Shown: positions 16,109-24,970 of the stretch, piece by piece
Position numbering within the stretch: position 1 is the stretch's first letter
Layout of the letters: the number at the start of each line of letters is the position of its first letter
From: an uncultured Ruminococcus sp.
GTDB lineage: Bacteria > Bacillota > Clostridia > Lachnospirales > Lachnospiraceae
NCBI GenBank assembly: GCA_900066355.1
Contig: FMEL01000004.1
Location: 231,339 to 295,338, forward strand
Length of the DNA: 64,000 nucleotides
Direction of reading: 5' to 3'
Notes under the pieces: model-generated
Told to the model about the DNA's origin: nothing
The model's input: the letters and a program-made list of their open reading frames with translations, nothing else
Database searches by the model: none
Made by a program: the position numbers and the translations under genes

Positions 16109-16528
16109 TCAGCTGGCTGCCCGGAGGCGGAAGGGAATATGGTTGTTCTTTAAAACATCTGCGGATTCCCGAATGAGCTGGTCGCACATATAGTTGCTGA
16201 ACTGTCCGATGTGAGCCTGCTTATCTGTCAGACAGAACTTATCTGCCACCCAGCGATATGCTTCCGGTTTGGAAAGGATGCCCTGTTGCCAGATCTGATC
16301 GAAAATTCGATGTGCCTGAATCCGCTTTTGACGAAGCTCCCGGTTGGCGAGCGTTCCTTTTGGTATCTTGGTTCCCGGATGTACCCCGACATAGGAATTG
16401 CAGGATGGATAGTGGGAGCAGACATAAACCTGTCCGCCATGAGAATGCGTTCCATATACAAAGGATGCATCTCTTAATATTGCTGTTCCGCCGCAGTAAG
16501 GGCAGCGGATGATTTTTGGTTTCTTCAT
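16109..16528 (-). CDS. zinc-finger protein (DUF3268-like)
   Basis: A 139-residue protein with an N-terminal zinc ribbon: CPYCGG at 9-14 and CSHYPSCNSYVG at about 37-48. A helical C-terminal domain follows (KRIQAHRIFDQIW, QAHIGQFSNYMCDQLI). It matches the DUF3268 zinc-finger family, common in Firmicute mobile elements. It is the first gene of a leftward unit with the sigma-like factor; GAGGTG lies upstream of the ATG. It may bind nucleic acid. Confidence 0.8.
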   Translation of the reverse strand: MKKPKIIRCPYCGGTAILRDASFVYGTHSHGGQVYVCSHYPSCNSYVGVHPGTKIPKGTLANRELRQKRIQAHRIFDQIWQQGILSKPEAYRWVADKFCLTDKQAHIGQFSNYMCDQLIRESADVLKNNHIPFRLRAAS

Positions 16529-16543
16529 CTGTTTTCACCTCGC

Positions 16544-16592
16544 TTGTACATACACGATACGTAACGTGTACGTGAATAACCAGTACGTACTG
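16544..16592. promoter_or_regulatory. TACGTA-type palindromes upstream of the zinc-finger/sigma unit
   Basis: A perfect 12-base palindrome CAGTACGTACTG is at 16581-16592. Related half-sites TTGTACATACAC (16544-16555), GATACGTAAC and GTGTACGTGA lie within 40 bases. The same GTACGTAC core occurs twice at 42723-42768 and once at 16993-17000. They look like operators of one regulator. Confidence 0.5.
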
Positions 16593-16688
16593 TATACTTA
16601 TATTGTAAGTAAGCAGGTGATGAATTCCCATAGGACGCAAGCGGATACTGATCCCAGATTCGGACTAAATGGCACGAATCCCCATTTT

Positions 16689-16964
16689 TCAGATGCCGGG
16701 ATAGAAAATTGCTCGGATGAGCGGGAATAAGCCGCTGTCTGTGAAACGTGGATAATTAACCGGTGTAAAGATGAACTTCTCACAGAAAATCCGTAGCAGG
16801 AATAAGCTGATCAGTACCAGACAGAGCAGGTAAGTGTTCCTGCGCCTTCTGGTCCATGGCTTTTTCGGACGGAATTTCACATACAGGACAAAAATCATGG
16901 GAATAAATATCAGGTTCGTAAAGACCTGATCGATACATTGGATGATTGAAATTACGTTTAACAT
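16689..16964 (-). CDS. small membrane protein
   Basis: A 91-residue protein with two membrane segments (about 12-29 and 43-60) separated by a strongly basic loop (KFRPKKPWTRRRRN), which should face the cytoplasm. Function unknown. AAGGAGG lies 8 bases before the ATG. It is the next leftward gene after the small Cys-rich protein at 17027. Confidence 0.65.
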   Translation of the reverse strand: MLNVISIIQCIDQVFTNLIFIPMIFVLYVKFRPKKPWTRRRRNTYLLCLVLISLFLLRIFCEKFIFTPVNYPRFTDSGLFPLIRAIFYPGI

Positions 16965-17026
16965 AGGCAGTGCCTCCTTTCTTTACATATCCTGTACGTA
17001 TAAGAGCCTGAAAGTGCAACTTTTTG

Positions 17027-17389
17027 TTACCAGTCATATTGCTGGTTCTCCTGAAGCCGGAGCAGTGCCGGAATGGGACATGGCTTTAAAGGCAGCTTCT
17101 GAGCGGCCAGATAGGGCAGATAAAGCTCTGTAAAAGCAGCAATGCTCATGCTTCCGGTACATTCGGTTGGCTCCGGTATCCGGGGAAACAAAAGCGCTGC
17201 ATCTGAAAGAGGGAGGATGCAGGGGCTTCCCGTTTCATCCGGATGGAATAAAAAGCCAGAGTTCTCACAGCTTTCCTGTGCGTTACAAGTGCGGCACCAG
17301 ACGTAGATACAGGAGTGCCAGTTCCCTTCACAGAGGTTCAGAAAATGACGGATGTGCTTGGCATCTGTCTTGCAGTGGGGGTGTTTCAT
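17027..17389 (-). CDS. Cys-rich small protein of the ICE
   Basis: A 120-residue soluble protein with many cysteines and histidines in its first half (KHPHCKTDAKHIRHFLNLCE, CRTCNAQESC), suggesting a metal-binding site. The second half is Pro-rich. I do not recognise a family. The ATG at 17389 lies 8 bases after AGGTGATG; ATG 17395 and GTG 17398 are possible alternatives. It follows the adhesin gene by 67 bases. Confidence 0.6.
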   Translation of the reverse strand: MKHPHCKTDAKHIRHFLNLCEGNWHSCIYVWCRTCNAQESCENSGFLFHPDETGSPCILPLSDAALLFPRIPEPTECTGSMSIAAFTELYLPYLAAQKLPLKPCPIPALLRLQENQQYDW

Positions 17390-17456
17390 ATTCATCACCT
17401 ACTAAAGAAGCAGGCAGTTCCATGTGGGAGCTGCCTGCAGGAGTCTTCGTTATGAG

Positions 17457-20400
17457 TTACTGATGTTTCTTTTTGCGTTTGAAGTAAACGATGCCCAGGA
17501 CACTTGCACCTGCAAGTGCAGCTATGGCGATTCCGGCATACAGGAGAAGCGGCGTCTCATCGCCGGTCTTTACAGGCGGAGCTACCGGAGGCGTCTCCGG
17601 TTCTTTCGGAAGCTCCGTCATGTGTACGGTCTGACCTTCATCCTTCAGATCCTCATGGGAAGCAATCTCATGCTCGGTTTTTCCGTCTGTATAGTAGAGC
17701 TTTTCAAAGACAACCACATCCTGTCCGGCAAGAGCAGAAGCGTCGAAGGTAAAGGTAACTTCCACAGAGCCGCCAGCTTTTTCTGCTTTAAATTCTGCCT
17801 GAGCGGTAACTGGTTTTCCGTCTTTTAACAAAGCCTCTCCGGTTTCCTTATTCATCAGGGTTCCGATGACTTTGTACTCAGATCCAGGCATCAGACCATG
17901 ATAAGTGACCGTATCTACGATAGTCGCTTCCTTGGAAGCAGAGACATCCTGATCCCCGTCACTGCCGTCTTTGGCTGTGGTTTTGATTTCCGGGAAGTAG
18001 ATGGTCTGGTTGGCATCTTTGATGTCCGCATGTACCGCTACTTCGTGATCTTCAAAAGTCATTGTTTCAAATGCCACGAGCGTTTTTCCGGAAAGTGCAG
18101 AGGCATCAAAGGTAAAGGAAAGCTCTACGCTGCCGTTAGCTTCTTCCGGAGTGAAACTTGTTTCTGCAGTCACAGCTTTGCCATCCACATCGAAAGGTTT
18201 TTCGGTTTCCGCATCCATGAGTGTTCCTGTCAGCTTGTACTCTTTGCCTGGGATCAGGTTTTTGTATTCCACAAGGTCTGTAAGCGTCAGTTCTTTTTCC
18301 GGTTTTGCATAGTGTGTGCCGGAAGCAGCATCTGTTGCAGTGGTTTTGATTTCCGGGAAGTAAATAGTCTGTCCTTCATCCGCAATGTCTGTGTGTACGG
18401 CAACTTCCTTGTCTTTGTAAGCCAGGGATTCAAAGACAACTACTGTTTTCCCTTTTAAGGAGCTGGCATCAAAGGTAAAGGTAACATCTACCGTACCAGC
18501 GGATTCTTTTGGCTTGAAGGATGCTTTTGCTGTCACCGGTTTTCCGTCTGCTTCGACTGGTTTCTTTGTTTCTTTATCTATCAGAGTTCCAGTCACTTCA
18601 TATTTCTGGTTAGGAACCAGCCCCTTAAAGGAAACCGTATCCACCAGCGTGATTTCTTCCTTTGCACAGGAAATATTGGAGTTCGTGTCCGCATCTTTCG
18701 CAGTAGTCTTGATTTCCGGGAAATAGATGGTCTGGTCTTCATCGTTGATGTCGGTATGGACTGCAAGCTGCATCTCATCCTGATATAATTCCTCGAAGAC
18801 AACGGTTGTTTTTCCCTTTAAGGAAGTTGCATCAAAGGTAAAGGTTACTTTGACGGAGCCGGAGGATTTCTTTGCAGTAAATTCAGTTTCAGAAATCACC
18901 GGTTTTTCATCCACAAGGATTGGTTCCCCGGTTTTTTTATCCATTAAGGTTCCAGTCAGTTTGTATTTCTGGCCCTTTTTCAGTCCTTCGTATTCCACAA
19001 CGTCTTCAATGGTCACTTCTTTTGCCGGCTGGCTCATGTGTGTACCGGTCTCGGCATCCAGAGCAGTCGTGCCGATCTCAATGGCATCATCGGTCAGAGT
19101 TCCAACCTGTATCAGAACAGAATCCTTATAAACCTTGACTTCAAAGGTTAAAAGATCCATGCCTTTGTTGGAATCACAACGCTGTTCCGCCAGAGTGTAA
19201 GTATCGTAAATGAGAGCGCCTTTGGAATCATCCGGTTTGGAGGTGCCGAACCAGATGCCGTCTTCCGAAGACTCACCCCGGTTGGTATTTGCGGTATGTT
19301 TGTTCCATTTGGAGGAAGTACTGGCATAACCGTTGGCATCTGTCACAATCACATGGCTTTCGCCTGTTGTTTTGGAAGTGATCTTAAATGGCACATTTGC
19401 CAGACGGTTCTGGCTGCCGTCAGCAATCTTGACAAATTCCAGATCCCCGCGGATGACCTGATTGGAGATGGAATTGTCTTTTGCAGTCAGTTCCACGATT
19501 TTTCCCTGTTCTGTGATGTCAAATTCTACAGAGATCTTTCCGCTGTTCAGATAACCGGAAGGTGCAGTTGTTTCATCCACACGGTAATGTCCGAATGGGA
19601 GAGCATCTTTTGCAGTTGCAGCAGAACCGGATTTATCGGCAGTAAGTGTAAGGACAACCTGATCTTTCGTGTAGGATGTTCCGTCTACTAATACCGGATT
19701 TTCATTTAACGTAGTGATCGCAAAGACAGTACCTTCCAAAGTGGCAGAACCCTGCGGTTTTGCTTCTCCGGTCTCGCTGTCACGTTTCTGGATCTTCACT
19801 CCGCCACGGATGACAGATTCTTCTATGGTAGAAGACTGGTATACCGAAACCATTTCCTGCTTACCGTCACCTGTAATTTTCTGTACGAAGACAGTTGGAT
19901 TGAGCTGGTATCCGGCAGGGGCTTTGCTTTCCTGTACCGTTATGGTACCGAGCGGAAGACAGACGGTCTTGCCATCACTGGTATAGTAAAAGGCATCGCC
20001 GCTTACAAAGGAATCTTTGGTAAAATGCATCTTTCCGGAAACATCTGTTTTTAATACCCAGGTACGTGCCGGTTTCTTTCCAGCTTCCGCAGGATCACTG
20101 TCAGACTGCTCGGTATAGAACTTGACTGTAAATTCTGCGTTTGCAAGGGAAGCTGCTCCCTGTGGGGAGGCTTTCTTTGTTTCGGCATCCAGCTTTTCAA
20201 GCACCAGATTCATGGGATTATTCTGCGGAATATCTGTTACGTTTGCAGCAGAAGTCTGTTCTGCTTTTACGGTGACTTTGTGAGCTTTGGTGTCTACAAT
20301 GTAGCCTTTGGAAGCAGAGAGCTCTTTTATGGTATAATCGCCTTCCTCCAGTTCGCCGGATCTGGCATACCCGTTTTCATCAGTGGTCAGTTTCTGGATG

Positions 20401-21089
20401 AGCTTCTCACCCTGATAGATCCCATACACAGCACCCTTTAAGCTGTAATTCGGATTCCCGTCCGATACGCTTCCGTTGGCAGAAGATTTTTTCAGTTCGA
20501 TCCAGCCGTTTGGAACCTGATACCAGCTTCCGGCAATGGTCTGGCTGCCCTGTCCCGGAACGATGAATGCCCGGAAGCCTTCCGGCGGGTTCGGAAGTCC
20601 CTGAATGGCACTGGCTACTTCCAGTGCTTTATCAATATAGGACTGCGGGGCGCCATGGAAAGCTCCGGTGTCAGCGGAATTACCGGCATAGATGTAAGCG
20701 ACAACCAGATGTCCGATGACATAGCTGTTATCATCACTCCAGCCACTGAAATATTTATCCTTGACGACTTTATCGTAGCCGTAACCGCCGTTTAAGTAGT
20801 AGAGCGCTTTTCTGAGCGGGGAGTTCTGGCTTAAAAGGTCATAGGAATAGGAACCAGAGGAAGGTGTTTTCTTCAGTGGTTCCACGCAGTAGGCAGTATT
20901 GCTCCCGTCAAAGCTCATGCGGGAGGTAAAATAGCTGCCGTAAGGGATATTGGCACCTGCCTTATAGCTGATGGTGCCGTCGGCTGCATGAACCGGAAAA
21001 CTGCCGGAAAACAATGCGCCGACTGCGACAAGGACTGCCAGCAGCATAGCCAGCGTCCGTCTGGTATAGGATTTGTATGTCTGTAACAT
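17457..21089 (-). CDS. giant sortase-anchored surface adhesin with VaFE and Cna-B/SpaA repeats
   Basis: A 1210-residue secreted wall protein. Residues 1-36 are a signal peptide. Residues about 37-195 resemble a thioester domain, with Cys68 in TAYCVEP; the expected TQ of the second motif reads GH (YVIGHLVVAYIY), so bond formation is doubtful. Four SpaA/Cna-B-like beta domains follow (about 200-290, 295-425, 435-545, 550-675). Four VaFE repeats of about 110 residues come next (each with the YKLTGTLMD motif and a TIYFPEIKTTA linker). The end is PPVKTGDET, a membrane helix and a KRKKKHQ tail, a variant sorting signal. It probably promotes mating contact or host binding. Confidence 0.9.
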   Translation of the reverse strand: MLQTYKSYTRRTLAMLLAVLVAVGALFSGSFPVHAADGTISYKAGANIPYGSYFTSRMSFDGSNTAYCVEPLKKTPSSGSYSYDLLSQNSPLRKALYYLNGGYGYDKVVKDKYFSGWSDDNSYVIGHLVVAYIYAGNSADTGAFHGAPQSYIDKALEVASAIQGLPNPPEGFRAFIVPGQGSQTIAGSWYQVPNGWIELKKSSANGSVSDGNPNYSLKGAVYGIYQGEKLIQKLTTDENGYARSGELEEGDYTIKELSASKGYIVDTKAHKVTVKAEQTSAANVTDIPQNNPMNLVLEKLDAETKKASPQGAASLANAEFTVKFYTEQSDSDPAEAGKKPARTWVLKTDVSGKMHFTKDSFVSGDAFYYTSDGKTVCLPLGTITVQESKAPAGYQLNPTVFVQKITGDGKQEMVSVYQSSTIEESVIRGGVKIQKRDSETGEAKPQGSATLEGTVFAITTLNENPVLVDGTSYTKDQVVLTLTADKSGSAATAKDALPFGHYRVDETTAPSGYLNSGKISVEFDITEQGKIVELTAKDNSISNQVIRGDLEFVKIADGSQNRLANVPFKITSKTTGESHVIVTDANGYASTSSKWNKHTANTNRGESSEDGIWFGTSKPDDSKGALIYDTYTLAEQRCDSNKGMDLLTFEVKVYKDSVLIQVGTLTDDAIEIGTTALDAETGTHMSQPAKEVTIEDVVEYEGLKKGQKYKLTGTLMDKKTGEPILVDEKPVISETEFTAKKSSGSVKVTFTFDATSLKGKTTVVFEELYQDEMQLAVHTDINDEDQTIYFPEIKTTAKDADTNSNISCAKEEITLVDTVSFKGLVPNQKYEVTGTLIDKETKKPVEADGKPVTAKASFKPKESAGTVDVTFTFDASSLKGKTVVVFESLAYKDKEVAVHTDIADEGQTIYFPEIKTTATDAASGTHYAKPEKELTLTDLVEYKNLIPGKEYKLTGTLMDAETEKPFDVDGKAVTAETSFTPEEANGSVELSFTFDASALSGKTLVAFETMTFEDHEVAVHADIKDANQTIYFPEIKTTAKDGSDGDQDVSASKEATIVDTVTYHGLMPGSEYKVIGTLMNKETGEALLKDGKPVTAQAEFKAEKAGGSVEVTFTFDASALAGQDVVVFEKLYYTDGKTEHEIASHEDLKDEGQTVHMTELPKEPETPPVAPPVKTGDETPLLLYAGIAIAALAGASVLGIVYFKRKKKHQ

Positions 21090-21145
21090 AAGTCTCCTCC
21101 TTCTTGAAGTTCAAATGAAAAGGGCAGCGTCAGTGCTGCCAAAAG

Positions 21146-24100
21146 TTACACAGCCTGTTTCTTCTGTTTCGCAAGGATTTCCAGAAGCTCCTGCCGATCT
21201 GTGGTAATCAGCTCCTTTTCCAGATTGGAAGCCTTAAATTCCACAGTGATGTTATTGTTGTTGGTTGAGATCAGACCGTTGCCCCGCTGGAAATGGGTGA
21301 TGTTCATTACTTCTGTTTCCGATAGATGCAGGATAGTCTTCACCCGCTGTGCCTCTTCATCCTCCATGTTCAGGATAATCTTGGTCTTGCAGTTATTGAT
21401 GATACCCTTGCCGTACTTCCCGTCATCCAGAGCAAAGAAGTCGTTTAAATCCTGTGTGGCAAAGATGCCGGCTCCGGAGTAAGCACGGATGATCTTGGCA
21501 ATCTCCAGTACGAATTCCGCTGCAAGCCGGTTGCTGGATGCACCGATGAGCTGCCAGACCTCATCGACAAAGATGGCTTTCTCTTCGGTACGGTTTTCCT
21601 TCGCTTTATCCCAGACATAATCCAGGGCAACGAACATGCCGACCGTTAAAAGATCGCTGGAACCGGTCAGTTCGGAGATATCCAGTACCGTATATTTATT
21701 GGTCAGGTCCACATTGGTCTGCTGGTTAAAGGAAGAAGCAGAACCGTGAACCAGGCGGTTCAGGATATGAGCCAGACGTTTGGTATCCTCGCTTTCCAGC
21801 AGGACATTGTAGACATCCTCCAGAATGGGCATCTTTTTGTACTGCTCCGGATGCTGCGGATCTGTCAGGGATTCATTTTTATGTGTAATCCCTTTTCTGG
21901 CATAGGTTTTGATTAGGGCTTCATCCAGAAGCTGCTTCTCCTCATGGGACATATCCGGGATCAGCAGACTGAAGAAGATGTGAAGCCTTTGGATCTTGCC
22001 TGCCAGTGCGGAGGCATCCAGTGTCGGTCCGTCCAGCAGTTCATTTACAGAATTGTCTACCTTCCGGATTTCCATGATGTTGATACAGTTCTTACTGGCA
22101 GGAGAGATCTGGATAAATTCTCCGCCGACATTCCTTGCAGCCCGGTAAAATTCGTGTCCCTTTAGCGGAGCGATGATGAACACCTGGATGCCTTTTCTTC
22201 GCATCCTTAGTGCCATGGTCTGCATGGTGAAGGTCTTTCCTGCTCCCGAACAGCCTAAGATACAGATGTTGCTGTTCTTGTACTGCCTGGAATCAAAGAT
22301 ATCCGCAATGACCAGGGAATTGTTATGCTTGTTTACCCCAAAGAGGATTCCGTTATCATCGCAGATACTGTAGCTGACGAAGGGATAGCAGCTTGCCGCC
22401 CCGGAAGTCAGTACGTTCCGCTTGGACAGCTTAAAAAGCTTCTTGTCCAGATTTGCCAGCGGCAGAGAGGATAAAAATCCCTGCTCCTGTAAAAAGTAGC
22501 AGGAGTGTAAGTTCATATCCTGCGAGATCAGGAGCTTTTTCATTTCCTGAATCCGCCACTGCAGTTCTTCCAACGTGGAAGCAGTAATGGTGATGAGAAG
22601 ATTCATGTAATAGAAATCTTCGTTGTTGGCAAGTCCCTGCTTCAGAAAATATCCGGAGCGGATGGCAGAATCCAGATCGTCATAATCAGTGTTGGTATCG
22701 GACGCATCCTTTAATTTGGAACGGTTGATACGGATCTGCTGACCGAGACGCTGCTGAATCTTGTCCTTTGGCTGTTTCTGGAGAAAGAAATCAATATCAA
22801 TCCCTTCCCCGGCATTGACAAGGAGTGACAGCCATCCGGGAGTTACCCGGTTTTTGTAGCCGTCAGACGGCACAAGCAGGTAGGAATGGTAAAGCCCATT
22901 GATCTGCACATAATGGGAGTGCTTGAAATCCACACTTTCCGGTGCGAGAAACTCGTTGATCCGGATGTGATCCAGTTCCTCCATGCGATTTTCCTTTGTA
23001 TAGGCGGACAGTACAGTGCTGATCCGGTTCGAAAGCGGAACCTCCGTACAAAGGGTACGGTTTAAAAGGGTGTAGAGAACATCCGTAGTAAATTCATCCT
23101 CATTGTCATGGGAGACCACTTCATTCCCGCACTGGTATAGAAAGGTTTTGGCGGTCTGGGAGGCTGTCTCAAGAGCAGCAAGGATTTCCCGTTCCTCTTC
23201 CTTTCGGTTTGCGTTGAATGGTTCATATTCAAAGATCAGAAAGAACCGTCTGGATACTGCTTCTCTGGAACTTAAGTTCTGGACAAACTGGATGTAGTCA
23301 CGCTGCAGTTCCTGACAGTGGGGATCGGTTTCCCGCTCCAGCTCCAGCTGGGACTGCTCCAGATGCTTATTGATGTCTGCTTTTTTGGAGATCATCTTGA
23401 TCTGGAGTTTGACAGGGCTGATCTTTAAGTAACTGATAAAGCTGTAGATAATGCCCTGCTGTTCCCTAGCACTTCGAAGCAGAAAGTTGATTGGTTCAAT
23501 CTCCAGGATCTTCACGTACCGTCCGTCTGTGGTATAGACGATTCCGTTTGCGATTTTTTCCACCGGAAGATAATCCTCCAAGGTCTGGTCTTTCTTTCGC
23601 TTTTTCCGGGAAACGGGTTTTGACGTGGCAGATGAGGTGTCCTCCTTGGAAACCACCTTTTTTTTCTGCTCTTTTTTTGCAGCCCGCTTTTCGGAAACTG
23701 CCCGTTTTTCTTCCTCCTTTCGTCTCCGGGCTTCCGTTTTTTTCTGTATTTTTATCTGTTTCGCCGCCTCTTTTTTCTGTCGGCTGGCTTCTTTCTGCTC
23801 CCACTTCAGATAACGGATATCTTCCTTTGCCTGTTTTTTGATGCCCCGCTTGGTGGAGGTATCAAACTGCCGGTGTTCTTTTTTTTTACTTTTTGGCGGA
23901 GCTGGTGCGTCCGGTTCAGACTGTGGGGGAGCCGATGCCATTACTTTGGAAGGCTCTGCCATTTTTTCTGCTTTCCGGTGTTTCTTTGTCTTTGGCTCTT
24001 TGAAACGTGGTTTCCTGCGTGGCTTTCCTTCCGGAAGACTGTCGGACCTCCAGATTACCCTGCGGTTCACTACAAAACGCAGGGCACTCATCAAAAAGGC

Positions 24101-24343
24101 AGTGATGCTCTCCCCGCCGATTCCAATCAGGGCTACCATTGCCGCTGGAAGTGCGGTCATGCAGAGAATGATGATGCGGGCAGTCAGGGACAGCGGCAGG
24201 TGGAAAACAGGGATACCGATTGCCAGGGAAAGAACAATGCTTTCTATGGCATTGCGGATGTCAAAAGTTCCGTTTAGGATCTTGCCTTTCTCAATGAAGT
24301 TGGAAGGGATAAAGGAAACCGGTGTTTCTTCTGGCTGTGTCAT
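21146..24343 (-). CDS. virB4: PrgI-VirB4 fusion, conjugation ATPase
   Basis: A 1065-residue ATPase that powers the type IV secretion channel. Two N-terminal membrane segments (about 33-75) form a PrgI-like part. A highly charged Lys/Glu-rich linker (about 105-255) joins it to the VirB4/TraE ATPase. Walker A GCSGAGKT is near residue 700 and Walker B AIFVDEVWQL near 925. In many Gram-positive ICEs PrgI and VirB4 are separate genes, so this is a fusion. The gene overlaps the upstream membrane-protein gene by 4 bases and has AAGGAGG upstream. Confidence 0.92.
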   Translation of the reverse strand: MTQPEETPVSFIPSNFIEKGKILNGTFDIRNAIESIVLSLAIGIPVFHLPLSLTARIIILCMTALPAAMVALIGIGGESITAFLMSALRFVVNRRVIWRSDSLPEGKPRRKPRFKEPKTKKHRKAEKMAEPSKVMASAPPQSEPDAPAPPKSKKKEHRQFDTSTKRGIKKQAKEDIRYLKWEQKEASRQKKEAAKQIKIQKKTEARRRKEEEKRAVSEKRAAKKEQKKKVVSKEDTSSATSKPVSRKKRKKDQTLEDYLPVEKIANGIVYTTDGRYVKILEIEPINFLLRSAREQQGIIYSFISYLKISPVKLQIKMISKKADINKHLEQSQLELERETDPHCQELQRDYIQFVQNLSSREAVSRRFFLIFEYEPFNANRKEEEREILAALETASQTAKTFLYQCGNEVVSHDNEDEFTTDVLYTLLNRTLCTEVPLSNRISTVLSAYTKENRMEELDHIRINEFLAPESVDFKHSHYVQINGLYHSYLLVPSDGYKNRVTPGWLSLLVNAGEGIDIDFFLQKQPKDKIQQRLGQQIRINRSKLKDASDTNTDYDDLDSAIRSGYFLKQGLANNEDFYYMNLLITITASTLEELQWRIQEMKKLLISQDMNLHSCYFLQEQGFLSSLPLANLDKKLFKLSKRNVLTSGAASCYPFVSYSICDDNGILFGVNKHNNSLVIADIFDSRQYKNSNICILGCSGAGKTFTMQTMALRMRRKGIQVFIIAPLKGHEFYRAARNVGGEFIQISPASKNCINIMEIRKVDNSVNELLDGPTLDASALAGKIQRLHIFFSLLIPDMSHEEKQLLDEALIKTYARKGITHKNESLTDPQHPEQYKKMPILEDVYNVLLESEDTKRLAHILNRLVHGSASSFNQQTNVDLTNKYTVLDISELTGSSDLLTVGMFVALDYVWDKAKENRTEEKAIFVDEVWQLIGASSNRLAAEFVLEIAKIIRAYSGAGIFATQDLNDFFALDDGKYGKGIINNCKTKIILNMEDEEAQRVKTILHLSETEVMNITHFQRGNGLISTNNNNITVEFKASNLEKELITTDRQELLEILAKQKKQAV

Positions 24344-24960
24344 GGCTGCACCTCCTTTTTCGTATCTTTCGCATCTTCGGAAGGCACAGAGGCACTGCCG
24401 GATTCTGTGTCCGGAGCTTCCGGGCTGTCAGAAGTATCCGGATACCCGCCTTCCTGCAGGTGTTCAATGTCCTGCGAAGTCAGGGACGGCAGGGAATCAT
24501 CGGTTTGCTTTTCGTAAACAGTCGTATCTGCAGAGACCTGTACCCCGTCTTCTCCAAATAAAAACACACCCGTCGGGGTGTGATAGGTAACCGGAAGCGT
24601 ATCCTGATCGGAAAGTGAAAACATCAGGCAGACGGTTGTTTCGGTAGGGTAGCTGGTTTTTTCCGGCAGGAAGGTGATGCCTGTCTGTTCTTTTTTGACA
24701 TACTCTTTTAGGTAGACAGGAAACTGCCCTTTGAGAGAAGCAATCTGGCTGTCGGAGAAAAATGCTTTTAAAGCATCAAAATCCAGATATTCCGGCATGG
24801 GGGTATCAGAATTTGTTTCTGTTGTTTCCTTTGCCGGTTCCCTGCCTTTGTTTCCGGAAGCTTCTTTTTTCTGGCTTTTCCAGAAACTGGGGAGAACCAG
24901 TCCGGCAAGCAGCAGAAACAGCATCAGAAAAATGGAAAGAATCACTTTTGTTCTGTTCAT
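24340..24960 (-). CDS. single-pass conjugation protein
   Basis: A 206-residue protein with one N-terminal membrane helix (about 6-25) and an extracytoplasmic domain that starts with an acidic, Ser/Thr-rich linker. It resembles the small bitopic proteins found between VirB4 and the lysozyme gene in Gram-positive ICEs, but I cannot name a family. The ATG at 24960 has AAGGAG upstream. It overlaps the VirB4 start by ATGA, so the two are translationally coupled. Confidence 0.75.
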   Translation of the reverse strand: MNRTKVILSIFLMLFLLLAGLVLPSFWKSQKKEASGNKGREPAKETTETNSDTPMPEYLDFDALKAFFSDSQIASLKGQFPVYLKEYVKKEQTGITFLPEKTSYPTETTVCLMFSLSDQDTLPVTYHTPTGVFLFGEDGVQVSADTTVYEKQTDDSLPSLTSQDIEHLQEGGYPDTSDSPEAPDTESGSASVPSEDAKDTKKEVQP

Positions 24961-24970
24961 AATGGCTCCT

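Noticed and set aside
16557..16640. Sigma-A promoter directly before the zinc-finger gene
   Set aside because: TATACA and TATAAG boxes exist, but none has a -35 at 16-18 bases, so only the palindromes were reported.
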